From: Psychromonas sp.
Lineage (GTDB): Bacteria > Pseudomonadota > Gammaproteobacteria > Enterobacterales > Psychromonadaceae
Reading direction: 5' to 3'
NCBI GenBank assembly: GCA_013619145.1
Contig: JABXKR010000182.1
Coordinates: 1-42,353, forward strand
DNA: 42,353 bases
Below the pieces are notes generated by a model. It ran no database searches, was not told where the DNA came from, and saw only the letters and a list, made by a program, of their open reading frames with translations. Below are positions 34,029-42,353 of this stretch, in pieces (position 1 is the stretch's first letter; each line of letters starts with the position of its first letter). Position numbers and translations under genes: made by a program.

Positions 34029-35255
34029 ATGGTACAAAATAACCAACAAACAGATTCAGTGATTGCAAAGATCGATCATATCAAACAAGCAAACTACGCA
34101 ACTATTTATAAAGTTATTGAAAAGCATGCGCCTATTTCCCGCGTAGAAATTGCCAAAGTCAGCAAACTTGCCCCCGCAAGCGTAACTAAAATAACACGAC
34201 AACTGCTCGAAAACGGTATTATTACAGAAACAGCCAGACAAGCATCAACAGGCGGACGCTGCGCTATTTCACTTGCTCCGAATTCATCATCAATCAATGT
34301 ACTTGCCATTAAGATTGGTCGAAAACTGTTATCAATAAGCCGCTATAACTTATCGGGTGAGGAATTATCAAATAAACAGATAAACATAGAATTAGAAAAT
34401 GGTGAGCAACTCATTGAACGACTCACAGCTGAAATAGCGGTCGCTGTTGAGGAAGGAAAACCGCTCGGTGAGAAAATATCTGCCATTTCAATCACCCTGG
34501 CAGGGTTAATTAATCCGAAACTTGGCCGAATTGTTTATACCTCCCGCTACTCATTCAATAACTTCCCATTAGTCGAGATTCTTGAACAGCGCTTTAATAT
34601 CCCAACATTTATTGGCAACCATACCCGCTGTCTCGCATTAGCAGAGCACTACTTTGGTGCATCAAAAGATTGCTTAGACTCAATTTTGATTAGTATTCAT
34701 CACGGTGTGGGTTCGGGCATAATTATTCAGGGCAAATGGTTATTAGGGGAAAACTGTAATATTGGTGAAATTGGACATATTCAAGCAAATCCAGCAGGAA
34801 AACAGTGTCATTGTGGTAACTTTGGCTGTCTGGAAACAGAAGTGAGTGATAATGTAATTGTTGAAAAAGTAAAAAATGCGATTAACTACGGAGGCTTAAC
34901 AACAATAACCCAGGAAACATTAACAATAGAAAACATATATCAAGCAGCGGCTAATAATGATCCCTTATGCCAAAAAATAGTTGAAGATGCAGCCACCTAT
35001 TTAGGTAAAACTGTGGCCATTTTAATTAATCTGCTCAATCCGGAAAAAATAATTATTGCAGGTAAGATTACTGAGAGTGGAAATACACTCTTTTCAACGA
35101 TTCAGCAATGTATTGCTCACCAGACATTACCCGAATTTCAAAATAAGCTAACAATACTGCCAACAGAGTTAAAGCCAAATTCAACAATTGCAGCATTTGC
35201 ATTAATCAAACAAGCCATTTATGAAGGTGATTTGCTACAAAAGATACGCATTTAG
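34029..35255 (+). CDS. nagC: GlcNAc-responsive ROK-family repressor NagC
   Basis: The product is 408 aa (E. coli 406). The N-terminal winged helix (about 25-85) contains ISRVEIAKVSKLAPASVTKITRQLLENGII. The ROK sugar-binding domain has the zinc motif C-H-C-G-N-F-G-C-L-E (about 257-266) preceded by GEIGHIQ. It binds GlcNAc-6-P and represses nag genes in its absence. Placement as third gene of nagB-nagA-nagC gives autoregulation, as in E. coli. The nagD gene is absent. ROK repressors related to Mlc share the fold; the operon context makes NagC the right call. Confidence 0.95.
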   Translation: MVQNNQQTDSVIAKIDHIKQANYATIYKVIEKHAPISRVEIAKVSKLAPASVTKITRQLLENGIITETARQASTGGRCAISLAPNSSSINVLAIKIGRKLLSISRYNLSGEELSNKQINIELENGEQLIERLTAEIAVAVEEGKPLGEKISAISITLAGLINPKLGRIVYTSRYSFNNFPLVEILEQRFNIPTFIGNHTRCLALAEHYFGASKDCLDSILISIHHGVGSGIIIQGKWLLGENCNIGEIGHIQANPAGKQCHCGNFGCLETEVSDNVIVEKVKNAINYGGLTTITQETLTIENIYQAAANNDPLCQKIVEDAATYLGKTVAILINLLNPEKIIIAGKITESGNTLFSTIQQCIAHQTLPEFQNKLTILPTELKPNSTIAAFALIKQAIYEGDLLQKIRI

Positions 35256-35256
35256 A

Positions 35257-35272
35257 TGGGACGGACATCCCA
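35257..35272. other. Hairpin after nagC
   Basis: TGGGA/TCCCA with a 6-nt loop starts 2 bp after the nagC stop. It has no T tract. Confidence 0.4.
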
Positions 35273-35285
35273 CCTGCAATACTCT

Positions 35286-35314
35286 TTCCGCTTCAAAGCC
35301 CCTGCGAAGCGGAA
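35286..35314. other. Hairpin between nagC and pilC ends
   Basis: TTCCGCTTC/GAAGCGGAA, a perfect 9-bp stem with an 11-nt loop, ends 3 bp from the pilC stop. No T tract follows; it may be the shared mRNA end of the two convergent operons. Confidence 0.55.
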
Positions 35315-35316
35315 GC

Positions 35317-36549
35317 TTAACCAATAACACTGCCTAACTGGAATATAGGCAGATACATAGCCACAATCAAACCGCCGACCACCACACCCAGTACAACCAT
35401 AATCATAGGCTCTAACAGGCTGGTTAAAGCATCAACCGCATCATCCACCTGCTGCTCGTAAATATCGGCAACCTTACTTAACATACCATCAAGATCACCC
35501 GACTCTTCACCAATCATAACCATTTGTGAAACCATATCGGGGAAAACGGCTGTCGTTTTCATTGCCACGTTCATCTGCATCCCCGCCATCACTTCAGTAC
35601 GGACATTATGAATAGCACTGCGATAAACATAATTGCCCGATGCGCCTGCTGCTGAAATAAGCGCATCCACTAAAGGAATACCGGCAGCAAAAGTGGTGGA
35701 GAGAGTACGGGCAAAACGTGCAACCGCGGCTTTATCTAAAATAGTGCTGATAACGGGGATTTTAAGGACAAATTTATCGGTATTATCGCGCACCTTCTGC
35801 GATTTTAGATGCGCCTTTTTAAACAGAAAAATAGCGGCGATCACAGCGGCAAGAATAATATACCAATAGGCTTGCACTGCATCAGAAATAGCTAATACAA
35901 ACAGGGTAAACGCAGGCAGTTCCGCACCAAAACCTGCAAAGATATCTTGGAACTGAGGAATAACAAAAAGTAATAAAAGCATGGTAACAATACCAGCAAC
36001 GGCCAATACCGCCGCAGGATAAAACATCGCTTTTTTAATTTTTGATTTGAGTGCTTCAGATTTTTCTTTATAAATTGAGATGCGATCATAAATAGTCTCT
36101 AACGCCCCCGACTCTTCACCCGCATCAACCAGATCACAATATAAATCATCAAAATATTTGGGGTGACCGCGCAGGGTTTTTGAAAGCGGCGTGCCGGTCG
36201 CCACTTCATTGCCGATAGAGGTCATTAACTCCCTTAAGGGCGCTTTCTCATTACTTTTAGCGATCAGTTGCAGGCTCTGTACCAAAGGAACCCCGGCCCC
36301 GAGCATAGTTGCTATTTGACGGGAAATAACCGCAATATCCATCGGCGATATTTTATTGCCGAATGAGAAAAGTGATTTTGATTTTTTCTGAATACGCGTA
36401 ACATTAACGCCCTGCTTGCGCAGTTCAACTTTTACTTCCGCCAGCGATGTGCCTTGTAACTCACCGGAAACCTTACCACCTTTGCGATTAATACCTTTCC
36501 ACTTATAAGTATCAATGCCACTACCTTTTGCTTTTTTCTTTGCAGCCAT
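35317..36549 (-). CDS. pilC: Type IV pilus inner-membrane platform protein PilC
   Basis: The product is 410 aa, typical of PilC/GspF. Residues about 70-195 and 275-395 form the paired GspF domains, both with the RQIATMLGAG or ARTLSTTFAAGIPLVDAL type repeat and the AGEESG/IGEESG signature. Membrane segments lie at about 175-205, 225-250 and 380-405. It anchors the assembly ATPase and drives pilin insertion into the growing fibre. It follows pilB by 125 bp on the same strand. The usual next gene pilD is not present here; the gene is convergent with nagC. Confidence 0.95.
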   Translation of the reverse strand: MAAKKKAKGSGIDTYKWKGINRKGGKVSGELQGTSLAEVKVELRKQGVNVTRIQKKSKSLFSFGNKISPMDIAVISRQIATMLGAGVPLVQSLQLIAKSNEKAPLRELMTSIGNEVATGTPLSKTLRGHPKYFDDLYCDLVDAGEESGALETIYDRISIYKEKSEALKSKIKKAMFYPAAVLAVAGIVTMLLLLFVIPQFQDIFAGFGAELPAFTLFVLAISDAVQAYWYIILAAVIAAIFLFKKAHLKSQKVRDNTDKFVLKIPVISTILDKAAVARFARTLSTTFAAGIPLVDALISAAGASGNYVYRSAIHNVRTEVMAGMQMNVAMKTTAVFPDMVSQMVMIGEESGDLDGMLSKVADIYEQQVDDAVDALTSLLEPMIMVVLGVVVGGLIVAMYLPIFQLGSVIG

Positions 36550-36674
36550 AACTGTTCCTTAATTCATGATTTTTAATCGGCACTACCACGCACGGGTGGA
36601 TATGAGGAAGGGCTGAAGCCATACTGCCAAAAGAGGAAGCGGCTATAATCCCATAAAAGCGAGCTTTTTTATTT

Positions 36675-38363
36675 TTACGTTACCCGAGTAACCTCATTTA
36701 AACTGGTTATACCATTTAGCGCTTGTTGCAGTGCGGACTGGCGCAGCGTATACATCCCTTCCTGTTGGGCTAATTTTGCGATTTCCATAGCGTTGCCATT
36801 ATTTAAAATAATATGGCCGATATTTTCGCTCATCTGCATCACTTCATAGATCCCCACACGGCCTTTATAACCATCCGTACACTTATCGCAACCGACTGGT
36901 TTATATATTGTAATACCCGCATCAATATCTGTCTGGTTAAAGCCGATATTTTTTAGCTCGCTATTATCAAAATGCTCTGCTGTTTTGCACTCGTTGCATA
37001 AACGGCGCGCCAGACGCTGGGCAATAATAAGTGAAACTGAGGAGGCGATATTAAAGGCCGGCACCCCCATATTAAGTAAACGGGTTAAGGTTTCTGCTGC
37101 TGAGTTAGTATGCAGGGTAGATAAAACTAAGTGACCAGTCTGCGCGGCTTTGATAGCAATTTCTGCAGTTTCTAAATCACGAATTTCACCCACCATGACG
37201 ATATCGGGATCTTGGCGTAAAAATGAACGCAGCGCAGAAGCAAAGGTCAGCCCTGCTTTGGTATTGATCTGCACTTGATTAATGCCGGTCAGATTGATTT
37301 CAACCGGATCTTCCGCTGTGGAGATATTGCGTTCAACTGTATTAAGAATATTTAACCCGGTATAAAGCGAAACGGTTTTACCACTACCGGTAGGGCCGGT
37401 TATTAAAATCATCCCTTGTGGTTTTCCAAGAGCATGTAAATATTTGCCTTTCTGCTCATCAGAATAGCCCAAACGGTCAATATCAAGGCTGGCGGCAGAA
37501 GAGTCTAAAATACGCATTACCACTTTTTCGCCCCACATGGTCGGCAGCGTACTGACACGCAGATCCACATTACGTTTATTGGAGATTTTAAGTTTAATAC
37601 GCCCATCTTGAGGCAGACGGCGCTCGGCAATATCAAGCTTGGACATTACTTTTAAACGCGCAGAAAAACGGTTGGCTAAATTAACCGGCGGAGTGGCGAC
37701 CTCATGTAAAATACCATCAACACGAAAACGTACGCGGTATTTTTTTTCATAAGGTTCAAAATGCAGATCCGATGCGCCCTTGCGCACCGCATCAATTAAG
37801 ATGCTGTTGATATATTTAACAATCGGCGCATCATCATCTCCGCCGCCTTGTGTCTCATCAAGACGGGAATCACTGTCATCGACTTCGATATCATCAATAT
37901 CGCCCATCTCACCTAAGGATGAAACATCATCTTCTAATAACGCTTCAATCGCTTTATTAAGGTATTTTTCTTCCACCAGCAACGCTTCGGTATGCATCGA
38001 GAAGCTAAAACCAAAATCCTCTAATGCGGAGACATTAGTGGGATCGGACATGGCGATATAAAGGGTTTTCTGCTGCACATAAACGGGCAGCGCATGATGC
38101 TTCTCTATTAGTTTCTCATTGGTAAACTTATCGGGAATATTATCAAGATTAAGGGTATCGGAATCTAATAGAGGAATACCATATTCAGCTTCGCAGAACT
38201 GCGCGAGTGCTTCACTGGAGATAAAATCATTTTCCACCAGGTAACTAACCAGGGATTTTTTTTCGCTCGCCGCGGAAGTTGTTATCTGTTGGAGTTTATC
38301 AAGGGGCAGTAAACCACGAGTGGCCAGGCTGGAAGCCAGGCCACTAATATTAAGGGTTGTCAT
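36675..38363 (-). CDS. pilB: Type IV pilus assembly ATPase PilB
   Basis: The product is 562 aa (typical 560-570). An N-terminal MshEN-like domain (about 1-150) is followed by the secretion ATPase core. Walker A is [13 protein letters not shown] (about 325-337), the Asp box contains ISTAEDPVE, Walker B is IVMVGEIRD and the His box is TLHTNSA. A C-terminal tetracysteine zinc site is visible: C-N-E-C and C-D-K-C (about 455-500). It powers pilus extension in the cytoplasm. It starts 6 bp after the pilA stop, so it is in one operon with pilA. The acidic linker at about 150-175 ([11 protein letters not shown]) is rich in Asp. Confidence 0.96.
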   Translation of the reverse strand: MTTLNISGLASSLATRGLLPLDKLQQITTSAASEKKSLVSYLVENDFISSEALAQFCEAEYGIPLLDSDTLNLDNIPDKFTNEKLIEKHHALPVYVQQKTLYIAMSDPTNVSALEDFGFSFSMHTEALLVEEKYLNKAIEALLEDDVSSLGEMGDIDDIEVDDSDSRLDETQGGGDDDAPIVKYINSILIDAVRKGASDLHFEPYEKKYRVRFRVDGILHEVATPPVNLANRFSARLKVMSKLDIAERRLPQDGRIKLKISNKRNVDLRVSTLPTMWGEKVVMRILDSSAASLDIDRLGYSDEQKGKYLHALGKPQGMILITGPTGSGKTVSLYTGLNILNTVERNISTAEDPVEINLTGINQVQINTKAGLTFASALRSFLRQDPDIVMVGEIRDLETAEIAIKAAQTGHLVLSTLHTNSAAETLTRLLNMGVPAFNIASSVSLIIAQRLARRLCNECKTAEHFDNSELKNIGFNQTDIDAGITIYKPVGCDKCTDGYKGRVGIYEVMQMSENIGHIILNNGNAMEIAKLAQQEGMYTLRQSALQQALNGITSLNEVTRVT

Positions 38364-38369
38364 TCGCTA

Positions 38370-38780
38370 TTAACAAAGACCATTTGCGAGACAAGTACCA
38401 GAAGGAGTCCAAGTTACCTGCCCACCACTTAGTAAACCAGTTAAAATATAAGTTGAGTTAGCAGTATCAATGTCTTGCGATACAGCTGTAATTGTAATTC
38501 CAGTTGCACTTTGACCACTAGGCGTAACACTAGCAACATAACCAGAAGCACCAACAGTTTTTAGTCCAGCACTTGCTGTACAGTTAAGTAAAGAGTTATT
38601 AACTTGACCACATAGATCTGCAGACTGTTTCAGCGGCGATGTCGCCAAAATAACTTCAGAGAACTTCGCTTTTTGTGTGTAAGTATTATACGCAGGCAGT
38701 GCCACTGCCGCTAAAATACCGATAATTGCAATTACAATCAGTAGCTCGATTAGTGTAAAACCATTTTGTACTTTTTTCAT
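38370..38780 (-). CDS. pilA: Type IV major pilin PilA
   Basis: The product is a 136-aa prepilin. A seven-residue basic leader ends in Gly, with cleavage and N-methylation predicted at G-F in [12 protein letters not shown]. Glu5 of the mature protein is kept, as needed for assembly. The hydrophobic helix (about 8-32) is followed by a globular domain with four Cys ([19 protein letters not shown]); the last pair probably closes the D-region loop at the C-terminus. Small Ala/Ser/Thr-rich pilins like this are usual in Vibrio-like bacteria. It is the promoter-proximal gene of pilA-pilB-pilC. Confidence 0.95.
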   Translation of the reverse strand: MKKVQNGFTLIELLIVIAIIGILAAVALPAYNTYTQKAKFSEVILATSPLKQSADLCGQVNNSLLNCTASAGLKTVGASGYVASVTPSGQSATGITITAVSQDIDTANSTYILTGLLSGGQVTWTPSGTCLANGLC

Positions 38781-39388
38781 TTTGCTCTTCCTTAATTAAT
38801 ATTTAACTTATGCTTAATGTTAATGCTCTTTCCCTAGAGGATTGAGTGAAAATTATTAAGCAGCTAATACTATCTAACTTAGTTTGTAACTTAATATCAG
38901 TAGAAAGCGGGTCAGCACTTTTTATTAGTATTAAGTTGAGTGTGAAAGGTTATTTACAACACAACCTCAAAATTAATCTCGTACTTAGTTTAGTCCATTA
39001 CAGAGAAAGTAACGGTATGAAATAAAGAAATTTTAACTTCAACTAAATAAGAGCCTGATTTTGCTGTGAACGAAAACAACCTTGCGTAGCTTTATTCTCT
39101 CAGAAATAATTTAATGAAACAAGGCGCTGCTCATAACTATTTGAGCTGGATCGATGTTACCTATCTGTTTATAAAAAAACATAAAAACATGTATAAATAT
39201 CAACCGCTTTCTGTGCAAGTTAAAAGCAACTGAAATATATTTATCGGCCCCACTGCCGGAGCTAAGGTAATAAAGGAGACAGATAAAAAGTAAAAAACAG
39301 GTTATAAAATAGCAGGGGATCTAGATAAGAGGGGGAAAAATTAAAAATTAGTGAATAATAAAAAGGGCAATCACTTACAAACTCCTAA

Positions 39389-39413
39389 TACAAAAAACCC
39401 CCCTAAACGGGCA
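39389..39413 (-). terminator. Probable nhaD terminator
   Basis: On the minus strand CCC-GTTTA-GGG lies within GCCCGTTTAGGGGGG and is followed by six T. The stem is short and rich in G, so it is a moderate candidate. It lies about 70 bp past the nhaD stop, beyond the REP-like palindrome. Confidence 0.5.
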
Positions 39414-39440
39414 TTTTACACTTTGCAGCAGAGAGTTGAT

Positions 39441-39469
39441 CTCGTCCCCACGCAGAGCATGGGAACGAG
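39441..39469. repeat. REP-like palindrome after nhaD
   Basis: CTCGTCCCCACG and CATGGGAACGAG pair at 10 of 12 positions around CAGAG. This is the CTCGTTCCCACGC...GCGTGGGAACGAG class of intergenic palindrome found in many gammaproteobacteria. A partial relative is at 30141-30166. Confidence 0.65.
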
Positions 39470-39481
39470 AAACAAGTTTAT

Positions 39482-40924
39482 TTAAAACATTGCTTCATTA
39501 ATCCACAAATGGGTAAGGATACTTGCAGCGTAACCGAGCGCAATAACAGGCGCCCATTTAATATGCGCACCAAAGGTATAAATACCACGCGCCTGGCCCA
39601 TTAATGCAACACCCGCAGCCGAGCCGATAGACAGCAGACTACCGCCGACACCCGCTGTTAATGTAACCAATAACCACTGACCCGTGCTCATATCCGGCTG
39701 CATGCTTAATACTGCAAACATAACCGGAATATTATCTACAATCGCAGATAAAATACCCACAGTGACATTGGCATAGGTCGGATCCCAGTTAGTGTACATA
39801 GCTTCTGAAACCATGCCGAGGTAACCGATAAAACCTAAACCACCGACACAAAGCACCACGCCGTAGAAGAACAGCAGGGTATCCCACTCCGCTTTTGCCA
39901 CTTTATTAAAGATATCAAACGGCGCACCGTCACCTAAATCACGTAAACGCTCATGCTCAACTTTATCTTCAGTTTTTTGAATCGCTGTACGGTAATAATG
40001 TTTTTGTGTTTTACGCAGGAAGAAGGCGAAGAACTGTAATAAACCTAATCCTGTCATCATACCTAAAACAGGCGGCATCCCTAAAAATGAGTGACCTAAA
40101 ACAGCAAAGGAAATTGTCACTAAAAACAGCAAAACAATACGTTTAGCACCATGCTTCATATGTACAACTTCACCATCACCTTGTGCAACCTCTTTTGAGA
40201 TAAAGAAACTCATAATAACGGCAGGTATCAGGTAGTTAACGGCTGATGGTACAAATAGTGAGAAGAAAGTACCAAATTGCACCATCCCTTTCTGCCATAC
40301 CATTAAGGTTGTAATATCGCCGAACGGGCTAAATGCGCCCCCCGCATTGGCTGCAACAACGATATTGACACAGGCAATGGCAATAAATTTAGTGTTTTTA
40401 CCGCCCACTTTCATCACGATTGCACACATTAACAGTGCTGTTGTCAGATTATCTGCGATTGGCGAGATAAAGAAAGCGAGTATACCTGTTAACCAGAAAA
40501 TATTGCGCAGCGTAAAGCCTTTATTGACCATCCAAGCACGTAGCGCATCGAATAGTTGACGTTCTTCCATGGCATTAATATAGGTCATTGCCACTAACAG
40601 GAAGAAGAATAACTCAGCGTACTCTAATAAATTATGACGAAAAGCCGCTTCTGCATCATGGTTCATACCATGTTGAGAATAATAGAAACCAATCATCGCC
40701 CAGATAATACCTGCGGCAACTAAAACGGGTTTTGATTTGCGCAGGTGGATAACATCTTCAAGCATCACGATACAATAAGCTATACCGAAAAACAGAAGTG
40801 CCGCATAACCGATGCCATGTGACGTTAAGTCCATTGATTCACCGCCGCTTGCAAGCAGGTTAGGCGAAAATAAAACGGCGATAAGTGTCAGCAAAACACC
40901 TAACGGTTTAGTTTTTTGTAACAT
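39482..40924 (-). CDS. nhaD: Na+/H+ antiporter NhaD
   Basis: The product is 480 aa with a cleavable-looking N-terminus (LLTLIAVLFSPNLLAS) and about twelve membrane segments. The conserved blocks LLEYAELFFFLLVAMTYINAMEER, PIADNLTTALLMCAIVMKVGGKN and NAGGAFSPFGDITTLMVWQKG are hallmarks of NhaD in the ion transporter superfamily. It exports Na+ or Li+ in exchange for H+ in alkaline or saline conditions, as shown for Vibrio and Halomonas NhaD. It is monocistronic. With the CPA1 antiporter at 394 it makes two unrelated Na+/H+ exchangers in one window. Confidence 0.95.
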   Translation of the reverse strand: MLQKTKPLGVLLTLIAVLFSPNLLASGGESMDLTSHGIGYAALLFFGIAYCIVMLEDVIHLRKSKPVLVAAGIIWAMIGFYYSQHGMNHDAEAAFRHNLLEYAELFFFLLVAMTYINAMEERQLFDALRAWMVNKGFTLRNIFWLTGILAFFISPIADNLTTALLMCAIVMKVGGKNTKFIAIACVNIVVAANAGGAFSPFGDITTLMVWQKGMVQFGTFFSLFVPSAVNYLIPAVIMSFFISKEVAQGDGEVVHMKHGAKRIVLLFLVTISFAVLGHSFLGMPPVLGMMTGLGLLQFFAFFLRKTQKHYYRTAIQKTEDKVEHERLRDLGDGAPFDIFNKVAKAEWDTLLFFYGVVLCVGGLGFIGYLGMVSEAMYTNWDPTYANVTVGILSAIVDNIPVMFAVLSMQPDMSTGQWLLVTLTAGVGGSLLSIGSAAGVALMGQARGIYTFGAHIKWAPVIALGYAASILTHLWINEAMF

Positions 40925-41326
40925 TTCATTATTCCTTCAAGAAAATAAACATTTAGGGGAAAATTCGCGCGATGTTAGCATAGAAGATTGGCATAAAACA
41001 GAATAAAAGAGACGTATATCACAAAGTGTGAGAATGATAACTATATGTTTTAAAGCGGCTCTAACAGCAGTTTGCTTAATCTATCTGCCACTCGCTGAAG
41101 AATTTTCTTAGCAAGCATCTCTGCGTGATTATCAAGCGCTTTGCACTGTACAAGCAGCATTCACATCGTTATTTGTAACAGAACAGGCTGAATATGCACT
41201 AAAAAGAGCAAGTGTGGTTATACTGCGTTAAGGCTTTCCAGATACAAAAAAGCTCCGACAAAGTAGCCAGAGCTTTATTTTTCACCTTTCAGCTAAGCTT
41301 TAAAAAAGTTAGCAAAAAGCGGGTAA
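40925..41326. other. Intergenic region between nhaD and the porin gene
   Basis: It holds the nhaD promoter side and the porin terminator. A palindrome TCACA-AAG-TGTGA at 41019-41031 lies 95 bp upstream of nhaD; the half-sites point outward with a 3-bp spacer, so it is not a normal CRP site. I see no gene. Confidence 0.5.
41244..41278 (-). terminator. Porin gene terminator
   Basis: AAAGCTC/GAGCTTT flanks a 14-nt interior that can pair further. On the minus strand the stem ends in six T. It lies about 50 bp past the porin stop. Confidence 0.8.
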
Positions 41327-42331
41327 TTATAGGTAGATACGTCCGCCGAATACCCACATGTCATTGTCTTCTGCATAATCATTACCTAGATCGAACTGGT
41401 AACCACCATAAACAACAACATTTGACTTCACATTGTATTCAACCTGTACAGCTGAAGTGCTTACTTGTGTGCGATTTAGAGCATCATCTTCAACATTTTC
41501 ATAGTTAACACTTAGGTTTAAACTATTGTCAAAAGCGTACGCTAATAATAATTCTGTTGCCGTTGATTCAGCAGCTTTCGGAATTGAAACATCAGTTGAT
41601 ACCTCGTGCCAAGAAGTGTTAATGTTTTCGTTATCAGCATAGACACCTGCTGCGTATAAACCACTGCCGTAACTACCGTAGCTTACTGAGAAAGCTGTAG
41701 ATGTCGTTTCAACATCAGCAACATCACCCGCGCTGTAAGCAGCATTTACAGAGAAACCCATCACTTTATAAGTCAGTGATGCCTGGCCGCGAGCATCATA
41801 CTCGTCATGCTCACCCTGCCAGCCTAGACCGAAGTTGATTGCACCTGCATTACCAAGGTCAAAACCATTGCGGTAACTTACCATTTTTTCAGCACGTCCA
41901 GTACCCAGGTTATAGTGATCTTCATATAAGAAATCATTGGCAGCAGCGATAGGCATATCAGCAACGCCAGCTGCGTCATAGAATGGCGCCCATTGCGTAC
42001 CAACAACAGCACGACCCAAAGAGTCATGAGTCAGACCAAGGTAACCAAGACGCGTAGAGAATGTATTTTCACCACCTTCTAGGAAGTTAAGCTGCCATTC
42101 AGCTTTTGCATCAGCTGTGAAACCGTTGCCAAGATCACGCGTCGCTACAATATTAATACGCGGAGAAATTGTATTTACTGCAACCTCGCCTGCATCTGAA
42201 TCGCCTAAACCGGCAGTTACATGGCCGCCTAGAGCAAATGTATCTCCATCAACATTGTACAGTTCAACAGCAGAAGCTGCATTTGCTAGTAATAAAGCGG
42301 GAATTGCTGTCGCTAGTAATGTCTTTTTCAT
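41327..42331 (-). CDS. Gram-negative general porin (OmpU/OmpC-like trimeric barrel)
   Basis: The product is 334 aa from the ATG at 42331, which has GAAGG upstream; a TTG four codons earlier overlaps that site and is less likely. There is a signal peptide with cleavage near NAASA-V (about residue 21). The mature protein starts VELYNVDGDTFALGGHVTAGLG, the usual first strand of gammaproteobacterial porins. The L3-type constriction region is suggested by GRAVVGTQWAPFYDAAGVADM. The last residues are FGGRIYL, so it ends in Leu rather than the usual Phe. Many acidic residues fit a marine host. It is expected to allow diffusion of small solutes; selectivity is unknown. Confidence 0.9.
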   Translation of the reverse strand: MKKTLLATAIPALLLANAASAVELYNVDGDTFALGGHVTAGLGDSDAGEVAVNTISPRINIVATRDLGNGFTADAKAEWQLNFLEGGENTFSTRLGYLGLTHDSLGRAVVGTQWAPFYDAAGVADMPIAAANDFLYEDHYNLGTGRAEKMVSYRNGFDLGNAGAINFGLGWQGEHDEYDARGQASLTYKVMGFSVNAAYSAGDVADVETTSTAFSVSYGSYGSGLYAAGVYADNENINTSWHEVSTDVSIPKAAESTATELLLAYAFDNSLNLSVNYENVEDDALNRTQVSTSAVQVEYNVKSNVVVYGGYQFDLGNDYAEDNDMWVFGGRIYL

Positions 42332-42353
42332 AATAACCTTCAATCCTTGTCTT

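Larger units (their letters stand above)
38781..39481. other. Intergenic region upstream of pilA, about 700 bp
   Basis: AT-rich sequence between pilA and the nhaD 3' end. It should hold the pilA promoter; I find no good sigma-54 site (TGGCAC-N5-TTGC). A 39-codon plus-strand frame at 39114-39233 lacks support. Near the nhaD side lie a terminator-like hairpin and a REP-like palindrome, listed separately. Confidence 0.5.

Noticed and set aside
39114-39233. 39-codon plus-strand frame upstream of pilA
   Set aside because: No good ribosome binding site, no recognised motif, and low-complexity AT-rich codons; it could be chance or a remnant.
41019-41031. CRP site upstream of nhaD
   Set aside because: The half-sites are in outward order (TCACA then TGTGA) with a 3-bp spacer, not TGTGA-N6-TCACA.
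1-42353. tRNA or rRNA genes
   Set aside because: I looked for T-loop GTTCRA patterns with paired arms and for conserved rRNA blocks by eye and saw none; a tRNAscan run would settle it.

Overview
The window reads as chromosomal DNA of a marine, low-GC gammaproteobacterium close to Psychromonas, with Vibrio/Shewanella-type gene content. The reasons are E. coli-like synteny (ftsX-ftsE-ftsY/rsmD/yhhL with rpoH beside it; murI divergent from trmA; pilA-pilB-pilC; nagE divergent from nagB-nagA-nagC; malE-malF-malG), two Na+/H+ antiporters, several acidic outer-membrane barrels and short TATACCC-ended palindromic repeats. The genus is an inference from gene content. I see no phage, integrase, insertion sequence, rRNA, tRNA or CRISPR array.

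Layout. 1-5000: end of an RRM RNA-binding protein, a CPA1 antiporter with a C-terminal cNMP-like domain, a LysR regulator divergent from a small outer-membrane barrel, and a small lipoprotein. 5000-11000: oligopeptidase B, a TorF-like porin, a YkgJ cysteine-cluster protein, alanine dehydrogenase and GreB, with members of a palindromic repeat family between them. 11100-19600: the maltose locus, with malE-malF-malG on the minus strand and malT and malK on the plus strand. MalT activates and MalK energises MalFG, but no maltoporin or maltodextrin enzymes are present. 19668-22400: murI and trmA, then a 120-bp tandem array built on the 3' end of trmA. 22400-28630: a divergent prephenate dehydratase-like protein, rpoH, a small unknown gene, the ftsX/E/Y cluster, rsmD and yhhL. 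28770-29900: yecH and a GGA-rich RNA locus. 30177-35255: the GlcNAc regulon. 35317-38780: type IV pilus genes. 39482-42331: NhaD and a trimeric-type porin.

The most notable object is at about 29095-29875 on the minus strand. It has the anatomy of a CsrB/RsmZ-type CsrA-sequestering RNA: about 53 GGA motifs in about 740 nt, many in hairpin loops, and a strong intrinsic terminator. It seems to have grown by tandem duplication of a 105-nt block carrying several GGA hairpins. It is about twice the length of E. coli CsrB, and the duplicates preserve or compensate the stems.

Other points worth a second look are: a 4-bp tandem duplication inside the AAEKL-coding repeats of ftsY, which puts its natural start out of frame with the GTPase domain; the trmA-tail array, whose copies differ only at synonymous sites in the duplicated coding block; a strong Shine-Dalgarno 111 bp upstream of the expected malT start; and a prephenate dehydratase-like protein with changes in three family motifs.
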